DNA of 6,479 nucleotides, taken from contig QMYO01000100.1 of assembly GCA_003662715.1 (NCBI GenBank), positions 1-6,479 on the forward strand, given 5' to 3'. Every line of letters starts with the position of its first letter. The stretch's first letter is position 1. The position numbers were made by a program, and so were the translations under genes. The DNA comes from Candidatus Bathyarchaeota archaeon (GTDB lineage Archaea > Thermoproteota > Bathyarchaeia > Bathyarchaeales > Bathyarchaeaceae). Below the pieces are notes generated by a model that saw nothing but the letters and a program-made list of their open reading frames with translations, ran no database searches and was not told where the DNA came from. This document shows positions 1 through 5,984 of this stretch, piece after piece.

Positions 1-1
1 C

Positions 2-361
2 TTCTGGGCACCATGGGAAAGCTGGAAAGCATGGTTCCCAACAGCTTACATGCGAGTGCGAGCGGTCTACGCTGTCTATGGAGAATTCGTTTACCTATGG
101 ACTAAACAGGAAGCAGAAAAATGGGATTATGAATGGGAGAACCGCACAACCACCTATGTGAAGCATGAGGGACCATGGACACAGTTCTGGGCTGGCGTAG
201 GCTCGTGGCTTAACAATCCATGGACTAAGTTCTGGCTGTTCCTCTTCTCCATTCTAATAATACTGGTTATCTTGGCGGTTTTTGCGCCTGGCATCTTAGG
301 GTTAGCAGGTGCATTAGCGGGAAGAGCAGCCCATAGGCTACGCAGGGGGAAGAAGCGATGA
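2..361 (+). CDS. C-terminal part of a Trp-rich membrane-anchored protein (5' end outside window)
   Basis: The frame is open from the window's left edge, so the ATG at 50 is probably internal and the real start lies upstream; 119 residues are visible. The first 78 visible residues contain 12 Trp, with three related motifs: APWESW, GPWTQFW and NPWTKFW. The last one runs directly into a hydrophobic helix (WLFLFSILIILVILAVFAP), followed by a Gly/Ala-rich second hydrophobic stretch and a basic tail ending RRGKKR. One N-glycosylation sequon (NRT) lies before the helix. This suggests an outward-facing domain, a Trp-rich juxtamembrane segment, one or two helices and a cytoplasmic tail. The stop overlaps the next gene's start as ATGA, which implies translational coupling. 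I do not recognise the family. By architecture it could be a third surface or envelope protein of the same operon. Confidence 0.8.
   Translation, partial: FWAPWESWKAWFPTAYMRVRAVYAVYGEFVYLWTKQEAEKWDYEWENRTTTYVKHEGPWTQFWAGVGSWLNNPWTKFWLFLFSILIILVILAVFAPGILGLAGALAGRAAHRLRRGKKR
173..235 (+). repeat. 45-base-period repeat encoding PWTxFW
   Basis: Bases 173-190 and 218-235 match at 16 of 18 positions (ccatggac, two differing bases, agttctgg) and are offset by 45 bases, which is 15 codons. They encode PWTQFW and PWTKFW. A related unit at 11-25 encodes PWESW, and the window opens on ttctgggca, like the end of another copy. More copies may lie upstream of the window. Confidence 0.6.
344..350 (+). promoter_or_regulatory. 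Shine-Dalgarno for the CPBP protease gene
   Basis: AGGGGGA ends 7 bases before the ATG at 358, inside the 3' end of the upstream gene. It supports this start and internal ribosome entry in the operon. Confidence 0.6.
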
Positions 362-948
362 GTTTACCTCGCAGAAAGTTCATGCCAACCTTTGATTTTA
401 TAAGCATCAACCTCATAGTTGCAGCTATCATCATTTTCATGTATGCCTCAACGTTTGTAGGAACCAACGCTGCATCGCAAGCTCTCTTCGCAGTTTCCCT
501 TTTAACCAGTGGATTGCTTCTGACTATAGTGCTTACTAAGATAAGAATTGACACTCGATTTAACGTGAATGAGTTGGCGGTGATGATGAATTGGCTGCTC
601 ATTTGTATGGGCGCCATTCTAATCGTTAACAAAATCGCTTTTATACGATGGGAAGTTTCACCTATGCCCGCTAACCTATTCGCCGTGCTTATAGCGATAA
701 GCGAGGAAGTGTTCTTCAGAGTTTTCTTAACCACATGGTTTTACATGCTTGCAGGCAAATTCTTCGCCATTTTCCTCTCCAGTACAGCTTGGAGCGTGTA
801 TCATTTCGCTGTGTATGGAAGCGACTTAGTAGTTATCGGTGTGATTTTGGCTGCGGGCTTCGTGCTTGGCTACGCTTACGTGGAGAGTCGTAGAGCGTCT
901 GTTCCCATGTTGGCTCATGCCCTCATAAATTTGATTGCGACGGGGTGA
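358..948 (+). CDS. CPBP-family intramembrane metalloprotease
   Basis: A 196-residue polytopic membrane protein with about six or seven hydrophobic segments. It carries the signatures of the CPBP (CAAX protease and bacteriocin-processing, Rce1/Abi) family: EEVFFR at residues 116-121 (EExxxR), WSVYH at 145-149 (FxxxH-type motif with Trp for Phe) and HALIN at 187-191 (HxxxN). In this family the Glu, His and Asn residues form the buried active site that cleaves substrates within or near the membrane; members act in prenyl-protein maturation, peptide export or self-immunity. All catalytic-type residues are present, so activity is plausible. The start overlaps the previous stop (ATGA), and the stop sits inside the next gene's ribosome site, so it is co-expressed with the neighbouring surface proteins. 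Processing of those proteins is a reasonable inference but is not shown. The family call is strong; the substrate is unknown. Confidence 0.88.
   Translation: MSLPRRKFMPTFDFISINLIVAAIIIFMYASTFVGTNAASQALFAVSLLTSGLLLTIVLTKIRIDTRFNVNELAVMMNWLLICMGAILIVNKIAFIRWEVSPMPANLFAVLIAISEEVFFRVFLTTWFYMLAGKFFAIFLSSTAWSVYHFAVYGSDLVVIGVILAAGFVLGYAYVESRRASVPMLAHALINLIATG
942..948 (+). promoter_or_regulatory. Shine-Dalgarno overlapping a stop codon
   Basis: GGGGTGA contains the TGA stop of the protease gene. It lies 1 base before the ATG at 950 and 7 bases before the in-frame GTG at 956. The spacing fits GTG 956 best, although ATG 950 encodes nearly the same signal peptide. Confidence 0.55.
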
Positions 949-949
949 A

Positions 950-3217
950 ATGGGAGTGTGGAGGAAAGGCGTTGCGACGTTTCTGGTTTTAACCATGCTC
1001 TTTTTGAGTAATTCTTATGGCGTTAGGGGAGCCGTGGTGCTTCATCGCAGTTTTGAGCCTTCATCACCCAAGGTTTATGAAACAGCATACAATTATACTT
1101 ATGTCACAAGCTTTGGCAATTACACTTTTGATAAGCAGACTGGAGCTTTCCAGTACACATTCGTTAACGGAACAGTGCTTGCTCCTTCTGTGCGTTTTAT
1201 TCTACAATTCAATGCATCTGGAAGCTGGGAAGACTTTAATTTAACCACGCCCGTGTTCACCATTGTATCCGATGATGAATTACGCTTTCTGCAGAACGTG
1301 ATGAATCATTCCATTAATCTAAGGTACATTATTGTATCCGCAGTTTTCTCAAATAAAAGTGCGCCTAAGCTTAGCCTTACCTATGATGTTCCAGCTCAAG
1401 TGAACTTCACGTTTAGAGTAGTGTTTAAAGTTACTATTCCACAAGCATGGAAATATTTTATCAATGAAGCAGAACAGTGCGTTCAGATTCCGAGGACTAA
1501 ACCTTTAAGCTTCATTGCGGATAGAGTGCGCATAATTCGAAATCCAGAGGCTTCTGCGTTAAGATTGCTTGTTGACTGGACAGATTATGGTGAAAGCCTT
1601 GTTATGCTTAAAGGTAGCACGGTTTCCGTGTTTTTCCCTGGGAACATGAGTAAAATTGACCCAACAGTTGCAAGTGAAACAGCGAGTTTTTTCCCGATTC
1701 CTGAACCGCGACAAAGAGGCTTGTGGTATATGGGTGGCAGGTACTGGATGTTTTACTCCGATGGAACAAATCTCGTGTATAAACATTCAAAAACTGGAAA
1801 TGATGGCAATTGGAGCAATCCAATAACTCTGAGAACGGGACCAGATGCAAATTTTGGAGACCATTTTGCTTTCACGTTTAACGGCACATATCTACATTAC
1901 GTTTTTGTAAGTGTAACGGCAGGCGACCCTTTAAGATATAGAATGGGTAAACCTTTATCTAACGGAACAATAATATGGCTTGATGATGAACAAGACATCT
2001 TAAACCTACCAGTGGATGACACCATTCGGGAAGCGACTATCACCACCGACTCAAATGGTTATCCAATAATTTCATATGCATATAAAAATGGGACGACATC
2101 TGGTATTTATCCCTGTGTTATAAAATCAAGTCAAAACAATGGCACGTGGAATACTGCTTCTGGTTATCCGTATCGGCTGACAATGATTGATAATACATAT
2201 GGATGGGATACATTGGTAATACCATTGTCTTCTGAGGATTTTTATGTTCTTTACATGGCAGCAGAAAACTCTAAGGGAAGGCTTAATGATAATGGTGAAT
2301 GGCAAACGGAAGAAACAATAACAAATTACTTTTCTAAGGGAAGACCTTGTGCAGTTAGCATTAACGGAGATATACATCTCGTCTGGCTTAATACAACAAC
2401 TTATGAGATAGTTTACGCCAAAAGAGATGTAAATGGCTGGCAATCGGAAATTAGTTTGGGAACTGGAGACCATAATACATATCCAACAATAACGGCTGAT
2501 GGAACAAACCTTTACGTCTTTTGGGAGGTAGACGGCGTTTTTTATCTTAAAGGTTACATTAACGGTAAATGGGATTCAACGATGATATGGTTCACGGCTC
2601 CATCATATCCTGCAATGTACCTCAACTCTCTTTATTCTGCATACAATGACATTAAAGCAATAGCTTGGTCAAAAGAATCTTCTCCTTTCTCAGTAATGTT
2701 TGAACAATTTAATTACACTAAAACAGTAAGTTCATTCACAATTAACAATACGGATACAACATATCCCATCCTAAATGCAAGTTGGGATGCTTCAAACTGG
2801 TTACTGTCATTCTCAACTAAAGGTAACGTAACCATAAACATAGGCGACCCAAGATACCAATTTGCTCCCAAGCGGGTGGTAGTGGGAACGAATATTCATC
2901 AGGATTGGAGCTACAACTCGGATACACATGTTCTCAGCATCTATAATATTGCCAGCCAAGTGAAAGTTTACTGGCGCATAGACGAGGGAGGAGGTGGTGG
3001 CGGCGGAGTGTTTCCTCCTCTACCGCCTGAACCTCCATCTGTTCCCACTGTGGCACCTGACATCACGGTTTACGGAAGCCTAATTCTCCTTGGCACCGTG
3101 GTCACTGCTGTTGTTGTTAGTCAAATGCGGAGAGAAAAGACTGTAAAACAGCTGTTTCGAAATCGTGTTAAAAGGAAGAGTGGGTTGAGGGATAAGTGGA
3201 GGCGTAGGTATGGGTAG
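950..3217 (+). CDS. Large surface glycoprotein with propeller-like head, type I membrane anchor
   Basis: 755 residues from ATG 950; GTG 956 fits the ribosome site better, and TTG 935 is possible but overlaps the protease gene. Residues 1-28 form a signal peptide (WRK, hydrophobic core, cleavage near VRGA). A beta-rich N-terminal domain spans about 29-255. Residues 257-590 contain repeated blade-like units of the form aromatic-strand, Asn/Gly turn, W.(N/S/E)...L, as in WSNPITL and WQSEISL, which suggests a sialidase-like or related beta-propeller. I see no sialidase catalytic set, so an adhesive role is likelier than an enzymatic one. Residues 610-677 form a stalk module shared with the next large protein. 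Seven Gly (680-686), a Pro-rich linker, a helix at about 707-724 and a long basic tail follow. There are 19 N-glycosylation sequons, which fits an exported archaeal glycoprotein. It is probably an adhesin or spike; the ligand is unknown. Confidence 0.8.
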   Translation: MGVWRKGVATFLVLTMLFLSNSYGVRGAVVLHRSFEPSSPKVYETAYNYTYVTSFGNYTFDKQTGAFQYTFVNGTVLAPSVRFILQFNASGSWEDFNLTTPVFTIVSDDELRFLQNVMNHSINLRYIIVSAVFSNKSAPKLSLTYDVPAQVNFTFRVVFKVTIPQAWKYFINEAEQCVQIPRTKPLSFIADRVRIIRNPEASALRLLVDWTDYGESLVMLKGSTVSVFFPGNMSKIDPTVASETASFFPIPEPRQRGLWYMGGRYWMFYSDGTNLVYKHSKTGNDGNWSNPITLRTGPDANFGDHFAFTFNGTYLHYVFVSVTAGDPLRYRMGKPLSNGTIIWLDDEQDILNLPVDDTIREATITTDSNGYPIISYAYKNGTTSGIYPCVIKSSQNNGTWNTASGYPYRLTMIDNTYGWDTLVIPLSSEDFYVLYMAAENSKGRLNDNGEWQTEETITNYFSKGRPCAVSINGDIHLVWLNTTTYEIVYAKRDVNGWQSEISLGTGDHNTYPTITADGTNLYVFWEVDGVFYLKGYINGKWDSTMIWFTAPSYPAMYLNSLYSAYNDIKAIAWSKESSPFSVMFEQFNYTKTVSSFTINNTDTTYPILNASWDASNWLLSFSTKGNVTINIGDPRYQFAPKRVVVGTNIHQDWSYNSDTHVLSIYNIASQVKVYWRIDEGGGGGGGVFPPLPPEPPSVPTVAPDITVYGSLILLGTVVTAVVVSQMRREKTVKQLFRNRVKRKSGLRDKWRRRYG
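2777..2980 (+). other. Membrane-proximal stalk module, copy 1
   Basis: Residues 610-677 of the first large glycoprotein. It opens with ASWDASNWLLSFST and closes with DWSYNSDTHVLSI followed by a strand ending VYWRI. It aligns with 5465-5662 in the second large glycoprotein, which has ASLTSNQLTFTV and then SWSYNSATKILTL and a strand ending TIDW. The two genes share the identical 14-base string tggagctacaactc here. In both proteins the module precedes a flexible linker and the anchor helix. Confidence 0.65.
3198..3202 (+). promoter_or_regulatory. Shine-Dalgarno for the 60-residue membrane protein
   Basis: GGAGG ends 7 bases before ATG 3210, within the 3' end of the first large glycoprotein gene. 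It decides the start and makes this short gene credible. Confidence 0.65.
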
Positions 3218-3392
3218 ACTTGCTGAAACGGTTATTGGATGGTTGATTTTCTCGCTTATCTTCACGTTAGCCATAACTTTCCTTGGGTTTGAAGGAGATT
3301 TCCGTAAAACTTTTACGGTTTCCTTCCTAACCTTAGTGGTGAGTAGCCTTGTTACATGGATTCTTGCATATTCAATAAGGAGGAAAAGGTGA
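3210..3392 (+). CDS. Small two-helix membrane protein
   Basis: 60 residues with two hydrophobic segments: GWLIFSLIFTLAITFLGF (about 10-27) and a second at about 35-53. They are separated by a short charged turn (EGDFRK), and the protein ends RRKR. This is a helical hairpin with both termini predicted inside the cell. It overlaps the preceding gene by 8 bases and the next by 1 base (TGATG), and has a well-placed GGAGG. I do not recognise a family. In this setting it could be a membrane partner of the two large surface proteins. Small hydrophobic hairpins are also typical of membrane or coat proteins of some archaeal viruses, but length and topology alone cannot establish that. Confidence 0.72.
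   Translation: MGRLAETVIGWLIFSLIFTLAITFLGFEGDFRKTFTVSFLTLVVSSLVTWILAYSIRRKR
3302..3318 (+). repeat. Perfect 17-base inverted repeat
   Basis: CCGTAAAA, one base, then TTTTACGG: 8-base arms around a single central C, inside the 60-residue membrane protein gene. The loop is too short for a stable RNA hairpin of full length, so a dimeric protein-binding site or chance are the options. Confidence 0.4.
3377..3383 (+). promoter_or_regulatory. Strong Shine-Dalgarno for the second large glycoprotein
   Basis: AAGGAGG ends 8 bases before ATG 3392. It favours 3392 over the in-frame ATG at 3356, because 3392 also begins directly with a proper signal peptide (MLRRRLFLL). Confidence 0.75.
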
Positions 3393-5869
3393 TGTTGAGG
3401 CGTAGGCTGTTTCTGCTGTGTCTGCTCACTTTGATGATGCTTAACAGTTTCGTATGGTTCACACCGCAAGCCAACGCTATAACCGTGAATGATGTAGTTG
3501 TGAAAATTACTCCGCCTTACGGTAACGTTGAGCATGTTCAAACCGATTCTGAAGGTAATATCTACTATGGAAACGAACTTGGCAACATCTATAAGAGCAC
3601 TGATAGCGGTTCAACTTGGACTTTATGGTTTGACAAGGAAAACGCTTCGGAAAATTATGTGCGAGCGATTTTTCAAGCGGATAATGGTGATTTCTTTGTT
3701 TATGCTCTGGGAACTGGAAATCCCATTTGGAAGTATAATGGAACATGGACTCAAAGCTTCACCAATGTTGGAAGTGCCATTTGGCACTACGACCAAATGA
3801 GCAACGGCACTATACTAATGAATCCTTATGGTAACACGCATAATGACGTTTTATACGCAACGGATGATTACGGCGAAAATTGGCGAATGATAAATCTGTC
3901 TCAAGTGGTTTCTGGATGGACTGACCCTTGGCATATCCATTCTGTTCGAGTTAACGAGTATAACAATGATGATGTTTGGGTAGCCATTGGTGATGATGGA
4001 GACGAAATACAGCTTGTAAAGTACAACGCAAGCGGATGGTTCTTGATGGCGAAGGGGCTACAGCGATATTGGAAATGTGACTTTGCCTTTGACGAAAATT
4101 ATGTATATTTCATGTCTGACACCACTTATGATAAGATAACACGGATGCCTCATAACGGTAATGTGACGACTGACCAACAAGACGTTTTAAGGTCAGATGA
4201 ATGGACTGTTGGAACACATTTCGGAAAATGGATTCAAAATGTCGATGGCATCTTAGTGGCTTTAACTCGTCATGGAACTATCTGGGCAAGCTGGGATGGT
4301 GAGCATTGGGTTAATCTGCAAACGGAAAATGCTAATTATGAGCCAGAAGTTGTGGCTTGGTATCGTTCAAAGGATGGTGCGATTGTCGTAGGTGACAGAG
4401 GACAAAACAAAATCATTAAGTTATACATAGACGAACAAGTGCTTAAACACTTATTCTTCAAGGATTCCGTGACGATAAACGGAAATTCCGTTACTATAAA
4501 TCACGTTTTCAAGTCTGGCTCTGATATGGCGGTTGACCTTAGCACTTACGGCTTGTCAAGTGCTCAAATTACGCTTCAAGGTGTATCTCAAACGTCATGG
4601 GCAAGTAATGGAACGTTTGAAACTGGCGACTTAGGAGGATGGTATGAGCGATGGGGCACAATTTCAGTTACGTCAGAAGATGCCTACGAAGGAACATACT
4701 GTCTCAATTTCACTCCAGGCGTAAAAGGTAGTATATGGTTAAATGTTCTACCTCCTGAATTTTATAATTCATCTGCTGGTGGTTCTGGAATTGGCTTTCC
4801 GTATGCTACTGGAAGAGTTTACGTTGTAAGCCTCTGGGCTAAAAGCAATGTTTCAGATACAGATGCGTTTGCTATAGTAATGAGAATAAAAAATGGTACT
4901 GACCCCGACTCAATACATCGGGCATGGCATCTTAACCCTACAGATACAAAGTGGAGATTTTACACAGAAACATTCGTATTACCCTATGGATATGACAGAG
5001 TATGCTTTTATCTTACTAACGATTATGCTAACGGAAGAGAACTGCTCATAGACAATTTCCAAATTGAATGCTATGAAGCCCAAGTATATGATGGAACTGG
5101 CTTATCAAGACAATTTCTGGGCGGATGGGTATCATCTCATTATAACAGTAAAACAACAGAGAATCCAAGCGTCACCATAGCTGGAACAGTCAAATCACAC
5201 TCTGGCGTTCTTGCAAACGGAACTAACTCAACAACCACAAGCATAACTTTACCCTCTGGCATCCTCGACGTTACCACTTCAGTTACAAACAGCTCTTACG
5301 TTAGAGTAATCATTGAAGGAACAAAAGATTATAGCATAACCAACGCTATCATAAGAAACAGGATAAGCTCTGGACTATACAACGCCACATACTACGCTAC
5401 ACCCTCAGTGACAGCAACAACCAACCTAATAATCATGGCGGAAAAAACAAGCACAATAACCTCAGCTTCTCTCACATCAAACCAACTCACCTTCACGGTT
5501 TCAGCACAGTCTGGAGCCACAAGCACCACACAAATCTACACTGGAAGCAAAGGAGAGCCAACAAGCGTATCTGGAGCGTCAAGCTGGAGCTACAACTCAG
5601 CCACGAAAATCCTCACGTTAACCGCACAGCACAACTCACCCGTAACCATAACCATAGACTGGACACCGCAAAGCGGAGGCACTATCCCAGACGACGATGA
5701 ACCTTTCGACCTTGACTTACCCGATGTCCCTTCTCTAACCATCCGTGAAATCTACAGACACATCGGCTTCCTCATAGGCATCCTCATTCTCGCAGGTCTA
5801 ATCCTCTACATACAAAACCCGAAGAAAATACGCCGCTTCTTCAGAGGCTTACTCCTTGCCAAAATGTGA
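3392..5869 (+). CDS. Large surface glycoprotein: Asp-box propeller plus jelly-roll carbohydrate-binding-like module, membrane anchored
   Basis: 825 residues from ATG 3392. Residues 1-29 are a signal peptide (MLRRR, hydrophobic core, cleavage after QANA). Residues 30-349 look like a BNR/Asp-box beta-propeller: Asp boxes are STDSGSTW (69-76) and TDDYGENW (157-164), with a weaker SWDGEHW (300-306). Residues 404-565 resemble a CBM4/9-type jelly roll, opening NGTFETGDLGGW and closing LLIDNFQIE, a pattern typical of such modules. A Ser/Thr-rich region follows, then the shared stalk module (692-757), an acidic linker (PDDDEPFDLDLPDVP), one helix (791-807) and a basic tail. There are 15 usable sequons. 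Asp boxes are structural and are found in sialidases, Vps10-type and adhesive propellers; no catalytic set is visible, so glycan or receptor binding is inferred. It is the second adhesin of the operon. Confidence 0.83.
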   Translation: MLRRRLFLLCLLTLMMLNSFVWFTPQANAITVNDVVVKITPPYGNVEHVQTDSEGNIYYGNELGNIYKSTDSGSTWTLWFDKENASENYVRAIFQADNGDFFVYALGTGNPIWKYNGTWTQSFTNVGSAIWHYDQMSNGTILMNPYGNTHNDVLYATDDYGENWRMINLSQVVSGWTDPWHIHSVRVNEYNNDDVWVAIGDDGDEIQLVKYNASGWFLMAKGLQRYWKCDFAFDENYVYFMSDTTYDKITRMPHNGNVTTDQQDVLRSDEWTVGTHFGKWIQNVDGILVALTRHGTIWASWDGEHWVNLQTENANYEPEVVAWYRSKDGAIVVGDRGQNKIIKLYIDEQVLKHLFFKDSVTINGNSVTINHVFKSGSDMAVDLSTYGLSSAQITLQGVSQTSWASNGTFETGDLGGWYERWGTISVTSEDAYEGTYCLNFTPGVKGSIWLNVLPPEFYNSSAGGSGIGFPYATGRVYVVSLWAKSNVSDTDAFAIVMRIKNGTDPDSIHRAWHLNPTDTKWRFYTETFVLPYGYDRVCFYLTNDYANGRELLIDNFQIECYEAQVYDGTGLSRQFLGGWVSSHYNSKTTENPSVTIAGTVKSHSGVLANGTNSTTTSITLPSGILDVTTSVTNSSYVRVIIEGTKDYSITNAIIRNRISSGLYNATYYATPSVTATTNLIIMAEKTSTITSASLTSNQLTFTVSAQSGATSTTQIYTGSKGEPTSVSGASSWSYNSATKILTLTAQHNSPVTITIDWTPQSGGTIPDDDEPFDLDLPDVPSLTIREIYRHIGFLIGILILAGLILYIQNPKKIRRFFRGLLLAKM
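4465..4500 (+). repeat. Short 21-base-period direct repeat in the second glycoprotein gene
   Basis: ttccgtgacgataaa (4465-4479) and ttccgttactataaa (4486-4500) differ at two positions. They encode SVTIN twice (SVTINGNSVTIN), probably a duplicated strand at the start of the region after the propeller. The junction also forms the 13-base palindrome acggaaattccgt at 4479-4491. Confidence 0.5.
5465..5662 (+). other. Membrane-proximal stalk module, copy 2
   Basis: Residues 692-757 of the second large glycoprotein, homologous to residues 610-677 of the first. The shared core is W-S-Y-N-S-x-T-x-x-L followed by alternating strands and a final aromatic-containing strand. It sits just before the acidic linker and anchor helix, the same relative place as in the first protein. 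Confidence 0.65.
5844..5847 (+). promoter_or_regulatory. Shine-Dalgarno for the zinc-ribbon gene
   Basis: GAGG ends 8 bases before the TTG at 5856, within the last codons of the second glycoprotein gene. It is the main support for a non-ATG start there. Confidence 0.45.
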
Positions 5870-5975
5870 ACTCTGCAACCACAAAGTTAAACGTGTATAC
5901 CCCTTTAACATCAAAACCAAAATTCGCATAACCAAATTCATGGCTTGCACAAAATGCATCAAACGCTACACCTAA
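5856..5975 (+). CDS. 39-residue zinc-ribbon protein, TTG start
   Basis: Reading from TTG 5856 gives 39 residues: LPKCELCNHKVKR at the start, then a basic middle (NIKTKIRITKF), then ACTKCIKRYT and a TAA stop. Two CxxC pairs (Cys 4/7 and 31/34) separated by 23 residues form a classic one-zinc ribbon, and 10 of 39 residues are Lys or Arg. The gene overlaps the second glycoprotein's stop by 14 bases in another frame and has a GAGG at the right distance, so it would be translated as the last cistron of the operon. Zinc ribbons of this size often bind nucleic acid or a protein partner. Nothing in the sequence tells which applies here. The only internal ATG (5940) would leave a single CxxC pair, so TTG is the sensible start. 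The risk is a chance frame, though the paired cysteines and exact fit to the gene junction argue against that. Confidence 0.68.
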   Translation: MPKCELCNHKVKRVYPFNIKTKIRITKFMACTKCIKRYT

Positions 5976-5979
5976 AAAA
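5974..5979 (-). terminator. T-tract terminator for the minus-strand gene
   Basis: Six consecutive T on the minus strand, starting 6 bases beyond the TAG stop at 5985-5987. Archaeal polymerases stop at such T-rich tracts. It overlaps the stop codon of the convergent zinc-ribbon gene. Confidence 0.45.
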
Positions 5980-5984
5980 TTAAC

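Noticed and set aside
267..734. 155-codon open frame on the minus strand
   Set aside because: It lies antisense to the protease gene, whose catalytic motifs and membrane segments are clear. The antisense product shows no coherent domain.
2126..2473. 115-codon minus-strand frame, and similar ones at 1559-1850 and 3507-3746
   Set aside because: These are shadows of the glycoprotein genes, with no start signal or family resemblance.
3210..3392. Firm call of a spindle-shaped-virus coat protein for the 60-residue hairpin
   Set aside because: Only size and two-helix topology match; no sequence motif supports it, so it is left as a hypothesis.
3080..3541. 153-codon open frame on the minus strand
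   Set aside because: It runs antisense across three plus-strand genes with good ribosome sites and signal or anchor segments; its product is low-complexity and unrecognisable.
3481..4438. Active sialidase or neuraminidase reading of the Asp-box propeller
   Set aside because: Asp boxes are structural only; I find no convincing Arg triad, FRIP-type motif or nucleophilic Tyr context.
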